The notes: a model not told the origin generated them from the sequence alone. A stretch of 64,000 nucleotides of DNA from Rhizobium jaguaris (GCF_003627755.1 NZ_CP032695.1:2232001-2296000), one strand, 5' to 3'; positions 33,515 through 42,611 are shown, numbered from the stretch's first letter. Translations and numbers: made by a program.

Positions 33515-33673
33515 AAGCTAGCGGAGGCCAGGCTGGGACTGGCCCCCTGCACATCGGGGTCCGATCAATTTGGATAGTGACAATAACGCATTCGAAAAAT
33601 GGATGCTGTCCCCCCAACTCTGGGGCTTCCCTCGTACCATCTGAGGATAACCGAGAGCGATGATCGATGGTAT

Positions 33674-33844
33674 TCAGCGCATGTTGAGGTCGTCGGTGGA
33701 TGCAGAGATGATGTCATCGGTTCCGTCGATCTTCGGAACGGGCTTTAATGGTGAGCGCTCGGCCTGAACCAGCCGCCACTCATTTTCCAAACGATCGACT
33801 ACGTGTGCGGGTATCTCCTTCCGCACGGTATCACGCTCTTGCAT
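33674..33844 (-). CDS. Small hypothetical protein (56 residues)
   Basis: Starts MQERDTVRKEIPAHVVDRLE with an excellent AAGGAGG ribosome site 5 bases upstream, which favours 33844 over the longer frame to 33904. Highly charged, no membrane segment, ends DDIISASTDDLNMR. Family not recognised. It lies downstream of the 1131-residue membrane protein on the same strand, 100 bases after its stop. Confidence 0.6.
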   Translation of the reverse strand: MQERDTVRKEIPAHVVDRLENEWRLVQAERSPLKPVPKIDGTDDIISASTDDLNMR

Positions 33845-33944
33845 CGAGGCCTCCTTGATAACTACATTAGCTGAATGCCACGGGAGAAATGCTTTGTAAA
33901 TCACAGCATTAAAAAGTTTAAACGATTGAATTTATTTTAATCGA

Positions 33945-36900
33945 TTAGAGCCGGCCCGCGAATGCGAACATCCGGGCAAGGCCAAGGCGGACCTCATTTA
34001 AATGTCTGGCGGCACCGCTCGATAGAGACGTTATCTCGCCGTATACTTTTACCATCCAGGTTCGGCCTTCTTCAGCATCGCTGCGCGTTTCAGCACGACT
34101 GTCGCCTGGAACGAGATAACCCTCCTCCGGATCAATCGCGTTGAGCAGGAAGAGATAGGCGAGCGCAGGAGACATGCTGCGTTTCGGGAAATAGGAAGCA
34201 AACAGCGCCGTTGCCGTCGAGCGGTGGGAGAATATCTGATAGATACGTTTCTGAACAAACTGCACCAGCTCGGGGTCGTTTCTGTCTACGAGCAACGCAT
34301 AGGGCTCGTAGGTCAGATATTCGGCGCCGGTTGGCTGCTCAACCGAACATGGGCTGTTCTTGGCATTCCAGGTGTCGAGCTTACCGAGAATAAGCTCGCG
34401 ATCGCCCATGAATATAGGCCGCAGTCCCGTTTTTGCGCCGCAAAACCATTGGATGAGTTCCCCATAACTTTCCATGGGGCAGAAATGATATTCGCGCCAG
34501 GACTTTTTATCGGTCTTGTTGTCCTCGGCAGCTGAGTTGGTCGGTGGGCATACGGGATCGGTAAGGTCCGATTCCAGCGTCTCCAGGTTTGCCTCCTGGA
34601 ATGCCGTATTGCACACTTCGATTTGCTCCGCTGGCTCGTCTCCATTGTTCGTGCCGGGTGAGCAGATTTCCTTCAACGTCGCTAGCACTTTTCTAGCCAT
34701 CTCCTTGGACGGCAGAGGGAGAAACGATGGAGCTTCATCCGGCGGCAGAATTGTCAGACCATTCACAATCCGAGCATTCTCCACCGCCTTTTCTATCGTT
34801 TTTTGGGTGGCTTCCAGAGCCTCGCCACTTGCCCGAAACATCTGGATCCTGCGCTTTGCCGCGGCGGCCGCATCAAGAAACCGGCACCTTTCGTAGAGCG
34901 CTTTTCGCTGAGTAGGCGCAATCGCCTTGAAGAGGTCGACCTGACAGCTCTTCAAAGCGACGTCAGCGGCGGTGGTCGCTGAGACATAACCAATGGCGAC
35001 GTCGCCTCCGCGCGTTGTTGGATCCCTTGACGACCGATCCAGGTATGAGACGCCGGAAGTGAAGACGATGGGCGAGTAAATGCTGTTCCAGTTACGCTTG
35101 GCCTCACCGTCGTCACTGTTAGCGCTGAGCGACGATCCGGAAAAGCGCATGGTGATCGTGTCACACAGAACCTGGATAGGTTGCTTGTTGCCGACCCGTT
35201 CCCCATTCACCAGCTTGAAACGTTCGGCCACCTCAACCGACTGCTCCTCGACCGTGTACTCTCCGCCCTCGAATATCTGATGACACAGATCGGCCAGGTA
35301 GCCGATGTAGTGAGGCTTTCCGCGTCCGTCATCGACAAGGTAGGAAAATGGCTCGACATCGTCGCGAAAGCCAACTCTGATCTCCCTGGCGAGAACTGGC
35401 GTACTCAAGGCAAAAGCGGTCGCCAGCATGATGCTGAAGGCCAATCCGGCGGCCTTACGGTCGATCCGCAGGCGCACGCGGCTGGACCCGGGCTGACCCA
35501 AAACCCAAGTCGACAGAAAGACCAGGATGATCAATATCAGGCGACTGAGCGTGTCCGTGCGCCGGCTGCATTCGGCGGTCGCAATGGTCGCCATTTTCAA
35601 GCATTCATCGGCCCAGCGGGGATCCCAGAACGAACTATGGGCGATGGAGAACACAAAGACCGCAATAGCGCAAGTCACGGCATAGCCAAGCACGGGTCTG
35701 CCTCGAGCCCGCTCATCGGCTGCCATCAGGCATATAGGCACCATGGGAATAACGGTGACGGCAAGAGTCGGATAATAGAGCATGAAGGGGCTCGATCCTC
35801 CAACTAGCAGGGCATTGAAATAATTCGCGTTCTGAGCGACGGCGAATGCGCGCAGCATCGCGACACCGGTTAATCCGACGACTGACACAGCCAGGGCAAG
35901 TGCGAGGCACGCCATCATCTGCGACAATCGCGATGAATGGCTATATTCCCTGCCTGATTGGGCTCCAGCCCAATCCTTCGTGTCCCATCGATATTGGCGG
36001 AGCGAAAATGCAGCAAGAAGAGGCAACCAGGTAAGCGAAGCGATTGTCAGCGTTCCCACAAGTGCAGTGAGCAGGACGCCGGCCAAATTTGTCGTTTCGA
36101 CATATTGGCCGACAAGCTCTTGCGTGCCCTGCCAGGCGCCAGCTGCAAATAGGATGAAGACTGGAATGAGCGATACCAGAAGCCCGGCTTCGGGGCCGCT
36201 GCCGACAGCATCGGGCCGATCTGTTTCTCGCAGCAGATCGGCAAGGGCATCGATAGGATGTACATCGTTCGGTTTTGGCGCGTTCCCCGGTCCTCGAAAA
36301 TCCGGATCGCGCTCGAGGAAGATCGCGAGCAAGGTCACCAGCTCAAAACGGATAGCGGTTGCGTCCTTGATGACTTGCGAAAGATAATCATCAAACCGTG
36401 CTTCCCTTTCACTGGAATGCGCTTCTGGCTTAGTTGGATCCCCAGTTTCCCGCAGCCTCCGCTGACAGTCATTCAGCAGCTTATCCGCCCTGGCGACGAA
36501 ATCGCTCTCAGCCTCCCGCACGTGCGTTGACACCTCGGCTCCTGGCCAACTGCCACGGGTGGTCTTCGCCCAAACGACCAGGAGTTCGATTTCCGACAGG
36601 AGGTTGAGCAGCTCCTTTTTGCGGGAGATCCGCTTCCCGAGTAACCGTTTGACGCGTTCATTGCCTTCGATTTGCTCGTTCCAGTTCTTGCGATAGTCGT
36701 CCAACAACTCACGAAGCGAGCCCGCGCTTTTGTTGCCTCGGTCTCCCTTCGCATCCTGAGTTAGACGAACCGAAGGTTCCTCCAGCGTGGCGATGAGGCT
36801 GCGCGTCGTCTGCTCGATACGCACGGGGATACCCGCGGCCCGGAAAGCACGATTTCGAAGCCACTCTTCGGCAAGCCGCACGGGGGGAAGCAGATCGGCG

Positions 36901-37340
36901 AGCCCAGCAAAGGCGAAGGCAAGCGTGAGCGGCCATTGCGGGCTGTCGAACTTCAATTCGGCAATATCGACCGAGATGCCGGCAACGGGAATCATCTGCG
37001 TTGCCTGGAAGATGAGCTTGCCGAAAAACGTGAGCGATATATAGAGGATGAGCAGCGCACCCGCGTAGATGAAATAGGCTCTGTGGAGTGAATTTTGGCC
37101 GCCGAGATCGGTAGCGTCGAAGTTGCGTAGCGCTTCGGATGTGGCGCTGATGTTCTTCCCCTTGCTTTTGAACCGCGGCCACGAGAAGAACATCACGAAA
37201 ACGCAGCCGAAAGCGAAGGCGTAGAGAAAAGACGGATCGAACCGAACGCCCATCATGGGAAGTTGCGGCACGTCGGTGAGACTTAGACCCTGGTACTTCC
37301 AGAGCGACCAAGGGATATCTGCAGGCCAAGGATTATCCAT
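33945..37340 (-). CDS. Large membrane protein with C-terminal receptor-like (SBP_bac_3-like) domain
   Basis: A 1131-residue protein, start at ATG 37340 after AAGGGGGG. N-terminal part: two hydrophobic segments (about 35-55 and 88-110), a long charged cytosolic region (about 165-370, rich in Arg/Lys/Glu and probably helical), then about six more hydrophobic segments (about 390-660). The last ends in a signal-peptide-like A-L-S-T-P-V-L-A. From there REIRVGFRDDVEPFSYLVDDGRG...GYLADLCHQIF is the start of a glutamate-receptor/SBP_bac_3-like fold. NWNSIYSPIVFTSGVSYL and a final YLTYEPYALLVDRNDPELVQFVQKRIYQIF match its second lobe. The two lobes are separated by long insertions (about 810-960) with several Cys. 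It looks like a sensor or ligand-gated membrane protein. I know no characterised protein of this architecture. Confidence 0.75.
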   Translation of the reverse strand: MDNPWPADIPWSLWKYQGLSLTDVPQLPMMGVRFDPSFLYAFAFGCVFVMFFSWPRFKSKGKNISATSEALRNFDATDLGGQNSLHRAYFIYAGALLILYISLTFFGKLIFQATQMIPVAGISVDIAELKFDSPQWPLTLAFAFAGLADLLPPVRLAEEWLRNRAFRAAGIPVRIEQTTRSLIATLEEPSVRLTQDAKGDRGNKSAGSLRELLDDYRKNWNEQIEGNERVKRLLGKRISRKKELLNLLSEIELLVVWAKTTRGSWPGAEVSTHVREAESDFVARADKLLNDCQRRLRETGDPTKPEAHSSEREARFDDYLSQVIKDATAIRFELVTLLAIFLERDPDFRGPGNAPKPNDVHPIDALADLLRETDRPDAVGSGPEAGLLVSLIPVFILFAAGAWQGTQELVGQYVETTNLAGVLLTALVGTLTIASLTWLPLLAAFSLRQYRWDTKDWAGAQSGREYSHSSRLSQMMACLALALAVSVVGLTGVAMLRAFAVAQNANYFNALLVGGSSPFMLYYPTLAVTVIPMVPICLMAADERARGRPVLGYAVTCAIAVFVFSIAHSSFWDPRWADECLKMATIATAECSRRTDTLSRLILIILVFLSTWVLGQPGSSRVRLRIDRKAAGLAFSIMLATAFALSTPVLAREIRVGFRDDVEPFSYLVDDGRGKPHYIGYLADLCHQIFEGGEYTVEEQSVEVAERFKLVNGERVGNKQPIQVLCDTITMRFSGSSLSANSDDGEAKRNWNSIYSPIVFTSGVSYLDRSSRDPTTRGGDVAIGYVSATTAADVALKSCQVDLFKAIAPTQRKALYERCRFLDAAAAAKRRIQMFRASGEALEATQKTIEKAVENARIVNGLTILPPDEAPSFLPLPSKEMARKVLATLKEICSPGTNNGDEPAEQIEVCNTAFQEANLETLESDLTDPVCPPTNSAAEDNKTDKKSWREYHFCPMESYGELIQWFCGAKTGLRPIFMGDRELILGKLDTWNAKNSPCSVEQPTGAEYLTYEPYALLVDRNDPELVQFVQKRIYQIFSHRSTATALFASYFPKRSMSPALAYLFLLNAIDPEEGYLVPGDSRAETRSDAEEGRTWMVKVYGEITSLSSGAARHLNEVRLGLARMFAFAGRL

Positions 37341-37413
37341 CCGCCCCCCTTGAGACAATCACATAGTTCTCAAGCAGAACCAATCAGAGCCGGTAGATCC
37401 GAGCTAATCCCTG

Positions 37414-37524
37414 CTAGCAGCGAGCCACGTTCGGGTCGCATGGGCCTGCCATAGCCGCGGGTGAAACGGCCGCCACGGTCGACAAGCATAGACCTATAGC
37501 GATGAGAAGAACGAAAATACGCAT
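37414..37524 (-). CDS. Small secreted peptide (36 residues)
   Basis: MRIFVLLIAIGLCLSTVAAV is a textbook signal peptide, cut probably after AAMA, leaving GPCDPNVARC. The ATG at 37524 has GGGGAGGG 6 bases upstream. It ends 73 bases before the start of the 1131-residue receptor-like protein on the same strand. The two Cys in the mature peptide could form a disulfide. Too short for a family call. Confidence 0.55.
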   Translation of the reverse strand: MRIFVLLIAIGLCLSTVAAVSPAAMAGPCDPNVARC

Positions 37525-37726
37525 CTTACCCTCCCCTAATTCTCTTTATAGTAGCAGACGTGGGCGACCGAGGGAAGAGGGCGGCGCTTGAGGCGGTAGC
37601 TCGAGATGAACAAAAAACACCGAAAATACGGGGTTGTCGTGGTCATCCAAATGCCGTTCCACTTCGCCTTTTTGCCATCATGCATTGAATTAGCATGTTC
37701 GTAAATTCATCGTACATATCCGTGAC

Positions 37727-37945
37727 CGCCGCCGTATCGCCGAGATGATCGCCTATCCCGGCTTTCGCAGGGTAATCGGCGCCAACATGCGCTCAGGTCT
37801 TTCCGAAATGTGGGACTCGCTGAATAAATGCAGCTATCTCGGGCGCTGCCGGCGTTATTGCCTGGAACTGACGCTGAGGGACCTGGAGTCCTATCGCCCC
37901 GGCATCCGCGCCCAGGCCGTCCTCGCCGACGGCACGCTGGTGCAT
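37727..37945 (+). pseudogene. lhgO: Fragment of L-2-hydroxyglutarate oxidase gene (lhgO remnant)
   Basis: The plus-strand frame reads about 70 codons that match, from memory, the C-terminal third of LhgO: R-I-A-E-M-I-A-Y-P-G-F, G-L-S-E-M-W-D-S-L, Y-L-G-R-C-R-R-Y-C, L-T-L-R-D-L and PGIRAQAVLADGTLVH. The N-terminal FAD domain and the terminal part (the segment around APSPAATSAIPIG) are missing. Similarity stops exactly where a 38-bp palindrome begins. There is no upstream ribosome site. It is a decayed piece of a former gene. Confidence 0.75.
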
Positions 37946-37981
37946 CGTGCGGTCGATGGTTCGAACCATCGACCGCACGAT
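37944..37981. terminator. Perfect 38-bp palindrome (putative terminator or recombination scar)
   Basis: The two 19-base arms (ATCGTGCGGTCGATGGTTC and its exact complement) join without a spacer. It lies 18 bases beyond the stop of the acyltransferase/ligase gene (-) and at the break point of the lhgO fragment (+). No T-run follows on either strand. No such perfect long dyad occurs elsewhere in the window. Confidence 0.7.
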
Positions 37982-37998
37982 CGTTGAGGTACGGAATT

Positions 37999-40900
37999 TT
38001 AAGCCGCTTGCGACTGCGACAGTCCATCCATCGCCATGGCGCGGGCCGCCACAAAATCGACCTTGCCAGAGCCGAGGACCGGCACCTTGCAGACGGTGAC
38101 TTCTGCAGGGACCATCATTTCAGTGGCGCCCTTCGATTTGGCGAATGTCAGGAAATCACTTCGAGTGGCGTTTGCCGCATCGGTCAGCAGCACGAGACGC
38201 TCGCCTTTCTTCGGGTCCGGCACCGCGGAGACGACGCTGAGAGCACCGGGCCAAAGCTGCGCGGCAAGGGTTTCCACTGCAGCAAGTGAGATCATCTCGC
38301 CGCCGATCTTGGCGAAGCGCTTGGCGCGGCCGCGGATCTTCACGAAGCCGTCCTCATCGATGGTGACGATATCGCCGGTATCATGCCAGCCTTCCGGCAG
38401 CGGCTCGAGGATGCCGGGATTGTCGGCGCGCAGGTAGCCGGCCATCACGTTGGCACCGCGGATGAGAAGACGGCCGCCCTCTTCGATACCAGGAACCGGC
38501 TCGAGCTTCCATTCCATGCCCGGCATGATCTTGCCGACCGTTCCCGAGCGATTGTACATCGGCGTATTCAGCGAGATCACCGGGGCTGCCTCGGTCACGC
38601 CATAGCCTTCGAGGATGCGCAAACCGAATTTCTCCATATAGACCTCCCGGGTCGACGCCTTCACCGGCTCGGCGCCCGAGAAGATGTAGCGGATCGATCT
38701 CAAGTCATAAGGATGGGCGGTGCGCGCATAGCCGTTCAGGAACGTATCCGTGCCGAAGACGATGCTCGCGTTCGAGACGTAGATCAGCTCCGGAACGATG
38801 CGATAGTGCAGCGGCGACGGATAAAAGAACACTGGCACGCCCGAGACCAGCGGCAGGATCGTGCCCGCTGTTAGGCCGAAGGAGTGGAACATCGGCAGGA
38901 TGTTGAATACCTTGTCGCCGGGGTGGAAGTCGATGCGCGAAGCCGCTTGGGCCGCGTTCGACAGGATATTGCGGTGAGTCAGCACCACTCCCTTTGGCGC
39001 ACCTTCGGAGCCGGAGGTGAAAAGGATCACTGCCGGATCATCAGCACCACATTTGACCAGCGGCCGATATTTGCGAAGCAGACCGACGATCTTATCGAGG
39101 AGGGTCACCTGCGTACGCAGCTCATCCAGCCAGACAAAGGTCACCTGCTTTTCGAGTTCCTCGACCACCGGGCCGAGCTTTGCCTGCGTGATGAAGGCGC
39201 GCGAGCTCAGGACATGCTTGACCTCTGCAGTCCTGCAAGCCGAAAGGATATTTGTAGCGCCGGCCGTGAAATTCAGCATGGCCGGAACTTTGCCTGCCGA
39301 CATGACGCCAAAGACGGTCGCGGCCGTGCCGTTCGCGTTTGGCAGCATGACGCCAAGCGTCTTCTCCTTGGGGAACATCTTCCTGAACTTCGCACCCAGC
39401 ACCGCAGCACCGGTGAGAAGCTTGGCATAGGACAGCTTGCCGGCGATCGGGTCCTCGACGGCGAGTCTCCTGCCGCCGTATTCGTGGGCGGTTTCGATGA
39501 CGCGACCGAGGACCGTGTTGTCGGTGTCGGCCGTGCGGAACATCAGTGTCGACATGATCTGGTAGAGGGCAGCACCGGCCGCGATGCGACGCTTCCTGCC
39601 CTTCAGCTCCGCCGGAACGTCGAGCTTGACCGGTTCGAGGATCGTCACTTTGACCTTGGGAAAGAGACAGCGGCGAACATGGCTCGACGTCAGATAGGAG
39701 GCGTAGCTCTTTTCCAGACCGTCGATACGCACCGGCACAATCATGGTGCCCGTCTTGTCGGCGACCATGGCGGCGCCGTCATAGACCTTCATCAGCGTGC
39801 CAGTAACGGTCAGACGCCCCTCGGGGAAAATGCCGACCGGGCTGCCGTCCTGGATCACCTTGATCAGCGAGCGCGTCGCCATCGGCTTTGTCGGGTCTAG
39901 CGGCAGGAATTTGCACTTCGTCAGCAGCGGCCGCACCCACCATTTCTTGGCAAAGGAATAGTCGATCGCAAATACAGGCTCTTCCTCGGTGATGGCGAGT
40001 GCCAGAGCGCCGTCGAGCAGGCTTACATGGTTGAGGGCGATGATCGGTGCGGGGCCGGCCTTGCGGATATTTTCCAGACCTTCGACTTCCAGCCGCATGA
40101 AGGCGCGGAAGATGATAGAGATGAGGTCGCGGAAGGCGTTGGTCGGCAGCATCTTCAGCATGACCCAGGCGATCGCGATGTTGAGCACGGAGATGCTGAG
40201 AATAATCACCGGAACCGACAGGCCGACAGCCTGTAGGACAGCCACGAGCGTCAGGCCGACGGCGATGAAGAGAGCGGAGAGAACATTCGAGGCGCCGATG
40301 ACGCGGGCACGGCGATCCTCATGTGCCCAGCTCTGCATTGCCGCAAAGGTCGGAACCGCAAGGAAGGCACCGCCGATCGCCATGCCGGCGAGATCGATGG
40401 CAACGCGGAAGGTCTTCGGCCCGGCGAAGAAGGCGAGAATGGTTTCGGCGTGGTCGGTCGACTGAAGGCCCCAGAGGTTCCAGGCGAGATCGAGACCAAA
40501 GAGCGCAACGATCAGCATGCCGATAGGCGCCGGCAAAAGCACGATGCGGCCGGCAGCCATCCATCCGGCAATGGCCGAGCCGACGGCAACGGATATGGCA
40601 AAGATCGCCAGATAGGCGGGAACGACGATTTCCGAGCCACCGAGAATATCGGTTACCATGACAGGCAGCATCGACATGATGAAGGCACCGACGAACCAGA
40701 ACCAGCAGTTCATCAGCGAGGCACGCCAGATGCGGCTATCGGCGCGAAGCTCGTTGACCAACCTGCAGCTTGAACGCACGACATTGGTGTCGACGACAAG
40801 ATCGGGAGCCTTGGAACCGGTCGAGGGGATCATGCGCGCAGCAAACCAGCAGAGGATGGAAAGCCCCATCATCATCGGGCCGAAGATCCAGACATTCTCG

Positions 40901-41394
40901 CCCTCGCGGAAGGCGACCGCCGCGACCATGGTGCCGGTGAGAATGGCGATGAAGGTGCCTCCCTCGATCCAGGCGTTCGCTTTGGGAAGATCCCGGCTTT
41001 GCAAATGATCCGGCAGGATGCCGTATTTGATCGGCCCAAAGAGGGAGGAAATGACGCCAAAGCCGAAGAGGGCAAGCATCAGGATCCAGATAGACGAGAA
41101 GGCGATACCGACGACGGAGATCGCCGCCACTCCAAGCTCGCAGCGCTTCAGAAGCTCGGCCATCTCGGCCTTGTCGTATTTGTCGGCGAGCTCACCGGCA
41201 ATCGCCGACAGCAGCAGAAACGGCACAATGAAGATGCCGCCGGCAAGCGTCACCAGCGCCGCACCCTCTGTCGCCATTTGCGCGAGAATGACAAAAACCA
41301 GTGTCTGCTTGAGGAAATTATCATTGAAGGCGGTGAGGAACTGCGTCCAGAACAGTGGCGCGAACTTCCTCGATCTCATCAGGTGCTTTTGCAT
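37999..41394 (-). CDS. MFS-acyltransferase-acyl-ACP/CoA synthetase fusion (LplT-Aas-like)
   Basis: A 1131-residue trifunctional protein for lysophospholipid uptake and re-acylation. Residues 1-410 are an LplT-like major-facilitator transporter (FWTQFLTAFNDNFLKQTLVFVI at the start, SSLFGPIKYGILPDHL). Residues about 430-620 are a PlsC acyltransferase with NHVSLLD (H-x4-D) and FPEGRLT. Residues about 640-1120 are an AMP-binding ligase with LFTSGSEGAPKGVVLTHRN, GYGVTEAAPVISLN, and WHDTGDIVTIDEDGF. In E. coli transporter and Aas are separate neighbouring genes; here they are one polypeptide, as in several alphaproteobacteria. Start ATG 41394 follows GAGGGGGT; 41379 is an alternative. Confidence 0.9.
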   Translation of the reverse strand: MQKHLMRSRKFAPLFWTQFLTAFNDNFLKQTLVFVILAQMATEGAALVTLAGGIFIVPFLLLSAIAGELADKYDKAEMAELLKRCELGVAAISVVGIAFSSIWILMLALFGFGVISSLFGPIKYGILPDHLQSRDLPKANAWIEGGTFIAILTGTMVAAVAFREGENVWIFGPMMMGLSILCWFAARMIPSTGSKAPDLVVDTNVVRSSCRLVNELRADSRIWRASLMNCWFWFVGAFIMSMLPVMVTDILGGSEIVVPAYLAIFAISVAVGSAIAGWMAAGRIVLLPAPIGMLIVALFGLDLAWNLWGLQSTDHAETILAFFAGPKTFRVAIDLAGMAIGGAFLAVPTFAAMQSWAHEDRRARVIGASNVLSALFIAVGLTLVAVLQAVGLSVPVIILSISVLNIAIAWVMLKMLPTNAFRDLISIIFRAFMRLEVEGLENIRKAGPAPIIALNHVSLLDGALALAITEEEPVFAIDYSFAKKWWVRPLLTKCKFLPLDPTKPMATRSLIKVIQDGSPVGIFPEGRLTVTGTLMKVYDGAAMVADKTGTMIVPVRIDGLEKSYASYLTSSHVRRCLFPKVKVTILEPVKLDVPAELKGRKRRIAAGAALYQIMSTLMFRTADTDNTVLGRVIETAHEYGGRRLAVEDPIAGKLSYAKLLTGAAVLGAKFRKMFPKEKTLGVMLPNANGTAATVFGVMSAGKVPAMLNFTAGATNILSACRTAEVKHVLSSRAFITQAKLGPVVEELEKQVTFVWLDELRTQVTLLDKIVGLLRKYRPLVKCGADDPAVILFTSGSEGAPKGVVLTHRNILSNAAQAASRIDFHPGDKVFNILPMFHSFGLTAGTILPLVSGVPVFFYPSPLHYRIVPELIYVSNASIVFGTDTFLNGYARTAHPYDLRSIRYIFSGAEPVKASTREVYMEKFGLRILEGYGVTEAAPVISLNTPMYNRSGTVGKIMPGMEWKLEPVPGIEEGGRLLIRGANVMAGYLRADNPGILEPLPEGWHDTGDIVTIDEDGFVKIRGRAKRFAKIGGEMISLAAVETLAAQLWPGALSVVSAVPDPKKGERLVLLTDAANATRSDFLTFAKSKGATEMMVPAEVTVCKVPVLGSGKVDFVAARAMAMDGLSQSQAA

Positions 41395-41485
41395 GGCGTA
41401 CCCCCTCGTTCAGCCAACAAGACGCCACAGAGTGATTACGCAAAGGTTGAGTGCGAATACAACTCTGCGGCGTAGTTAACAAAGA

Positions 41486-41767
41486 TTAGTCCTGACCGTC
41501 ACGATTGAACTTGACCAGGAGCTTCTCCGTACGGGCGTCCTCGACCTTGCGGATCAGCTTGTCGGCCTCGGTATTGTCGCGGATCGTCTTTGTAACGTTG
41601 ACCGCCGTCTGCACCAGCATCAGGATACCCATCGCCAGATAGCCTTTGCCCCAGAGATCGATCGGCATCATGTAAAGCCCGACGAAAAGCATGAAGGCGG
41701 CGACTCCAAAGGAGATATAGGAAAAGCTGACCCAAGCCTGGGAATGTTTCTGAAAGCTGTCGTTCAT
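41486..41767 (-). CDS. YiaA/YiaB-family two-helix inner-membrane protein
   Basis: A 93-residue protein with two membrane helices (about 12-32 WVSFSYISFGVAAFMLFVGLY and 40-58 GYLAMGILMLVQTAVNVTK) and a charged C-terminus, matching the YiaA/YiaB family. The ATG at 41767 is preceded at a good distance by GAGGAT; an ATG two codons earlier (41773) is too near. It follows pspA by 44 bases on the same strand, so both are probably in one membrane-stress operon controlled by the divergent TetR protein. Confidence 0.85.
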   Translation of the reverse strand: MNDSFQKHSQAWVSFSYISFGVAAFMLFVGLYMMPIDLWGKGYLAMGILMLVQTAVNVTKTIRDNTEADKLIRKVEDARTEKLLVKFNRDGQD

Positions 41768-41811
41768 AATCATATCCTCTTTTATATGTTCATATGTTGG
41801 TGTGTTCAGTC

Positions 41812-42501
41812 TCAGGCGGCCGAATTCGCGCGTTCGCGAAGGCGGGCAAGCACGCCGTCGGCCGAAGGGCCAAGCGGCGTGCCGAAGCCGGCGTTGGCCA
41901 GCTTTTCGATGGCGACTTCTGGCCGGTTAGCGGCGTCCATTTCCTTCATGGCCGCTGCAGCAATCTCGCAGCGATCCTGATGGGCCCGAAGGCGGGCAAG
42001 CGTTTCCTCGGCGTCGTTCAAAGTCGCCAGCCCGGAATTGTTATCGCATACGGTGTCGAGTTTCTGGGTCTCCTTGATGGCGTGGGCCAGGCGCTCGCCA
42101 CGCTGCAATTCCTGCAGGCGCGCTTCCGATGCGCTAACGGTTGCCTTGAGCTTGCCGATCGTCTGGGTGAATTGCGCTTGCGCCTTCTCGGAAGCATCGC
42201 GCTCGGCTTCGAACTGGGCGATCGCCTCGGCCGCTTCCCTGGCAAGCTCGCCGCTCCCCTTCTGCAAGGCAGCAATCGTCCGGGTTTCCAGATCCGCGAT
42301 GCGACCGACAATCACCGCCTGCCGGCTCTTTTCCTGCTCATTCTGCGCAACCGCAATTGCCACCGCCCGCCGTGCCGACTGAATGGCACCAGCCGCGTCG
42401 CGGATCTGCTGCGCGAGTAGAGGCACGGCGTTGCGGTCCATGAAAGCCTGCTCCGCATCGTGGGCCCGACCGCGAATAAGCGTCAGAATTGAATTGAACA
42501 T
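41812..42501 (-). CDS. pspA: PspA/IM30-family membrane-stress protein
   Basis: A 229-residue, almost wholly helical protein. MFNSILTLIRGRAHDAEQAF is the amphipathic membrane-sensing helix, and residues about 25-190 form long coiled coils (QQIRDAAGAIQSARRAVAIAVAQNEQEKSRQ; QTIGKLKATVSASEARLQELQ), characteristic of the PspA/IM30/Vipp1 ESCRT-III-like family. It is slightly longer than E. coli PspA. No pspF or sigma-54 partners are present; three identical dyads and a TetR gene take their place, suggesting a different mode of control. Confidence 0.85.
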   Translation of the reverse strand: MFNSILTLIRGRAHDAEQAFMDRNAVPLLAQQIRDAAGAIQSARRAVAIAVAQNEQEKSRQAVIVGRIADLETRTIAALQKGSGELAREAAEAIAQFEAERDASEKAQAQFTQTIGKLKATVSASEARLQELQRGERLAHAIKETQKLDTVCDNNSGLATLNDAEETLARLRAHQDRCEIAAAAMKEMDAANRPEVAIEKLANAGFGTPLGPSADGVLARLRERANSAA

Positions 42502-42518
42502 TTGTCGCCTCCGATTTA

Positions 42519-42590
42519 TGAACGATGTTCACGAAGCAAGGTATGCCAGAATCGTGAACACCGTTCAAGGATAATTTTGAACGACGTTCA
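42519..42590. promoter_or_regulatory. Three tandem TetR operators, TGAAC-N3-GTTCA
   Basis: TGAACGATGTTCA (42519-42531), TGAACACCGTTCA (42555-42567) and TGAACGACGTTCA (42578-42590) lie between pspA (start 42501) and the TetR gene (start 42612). All three share identical 5-base arms and a 3-base spacer, with centres 36 and 23 bases apart. The arrangement allows repression of both directions. Confidence 0.85.
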
Positions 42591-42611
42591 AAAATCGAAT
42601 TGGAATGGTTA

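Noticed and set aside
33515..33673. Possible gene remnant or hairpin after the double winged-helix gene
   Set aside because: The stretch has some C- and G-runs (for example at 33,609-33,627) but no consistent frame or perfect stem; I cannot support a feature.
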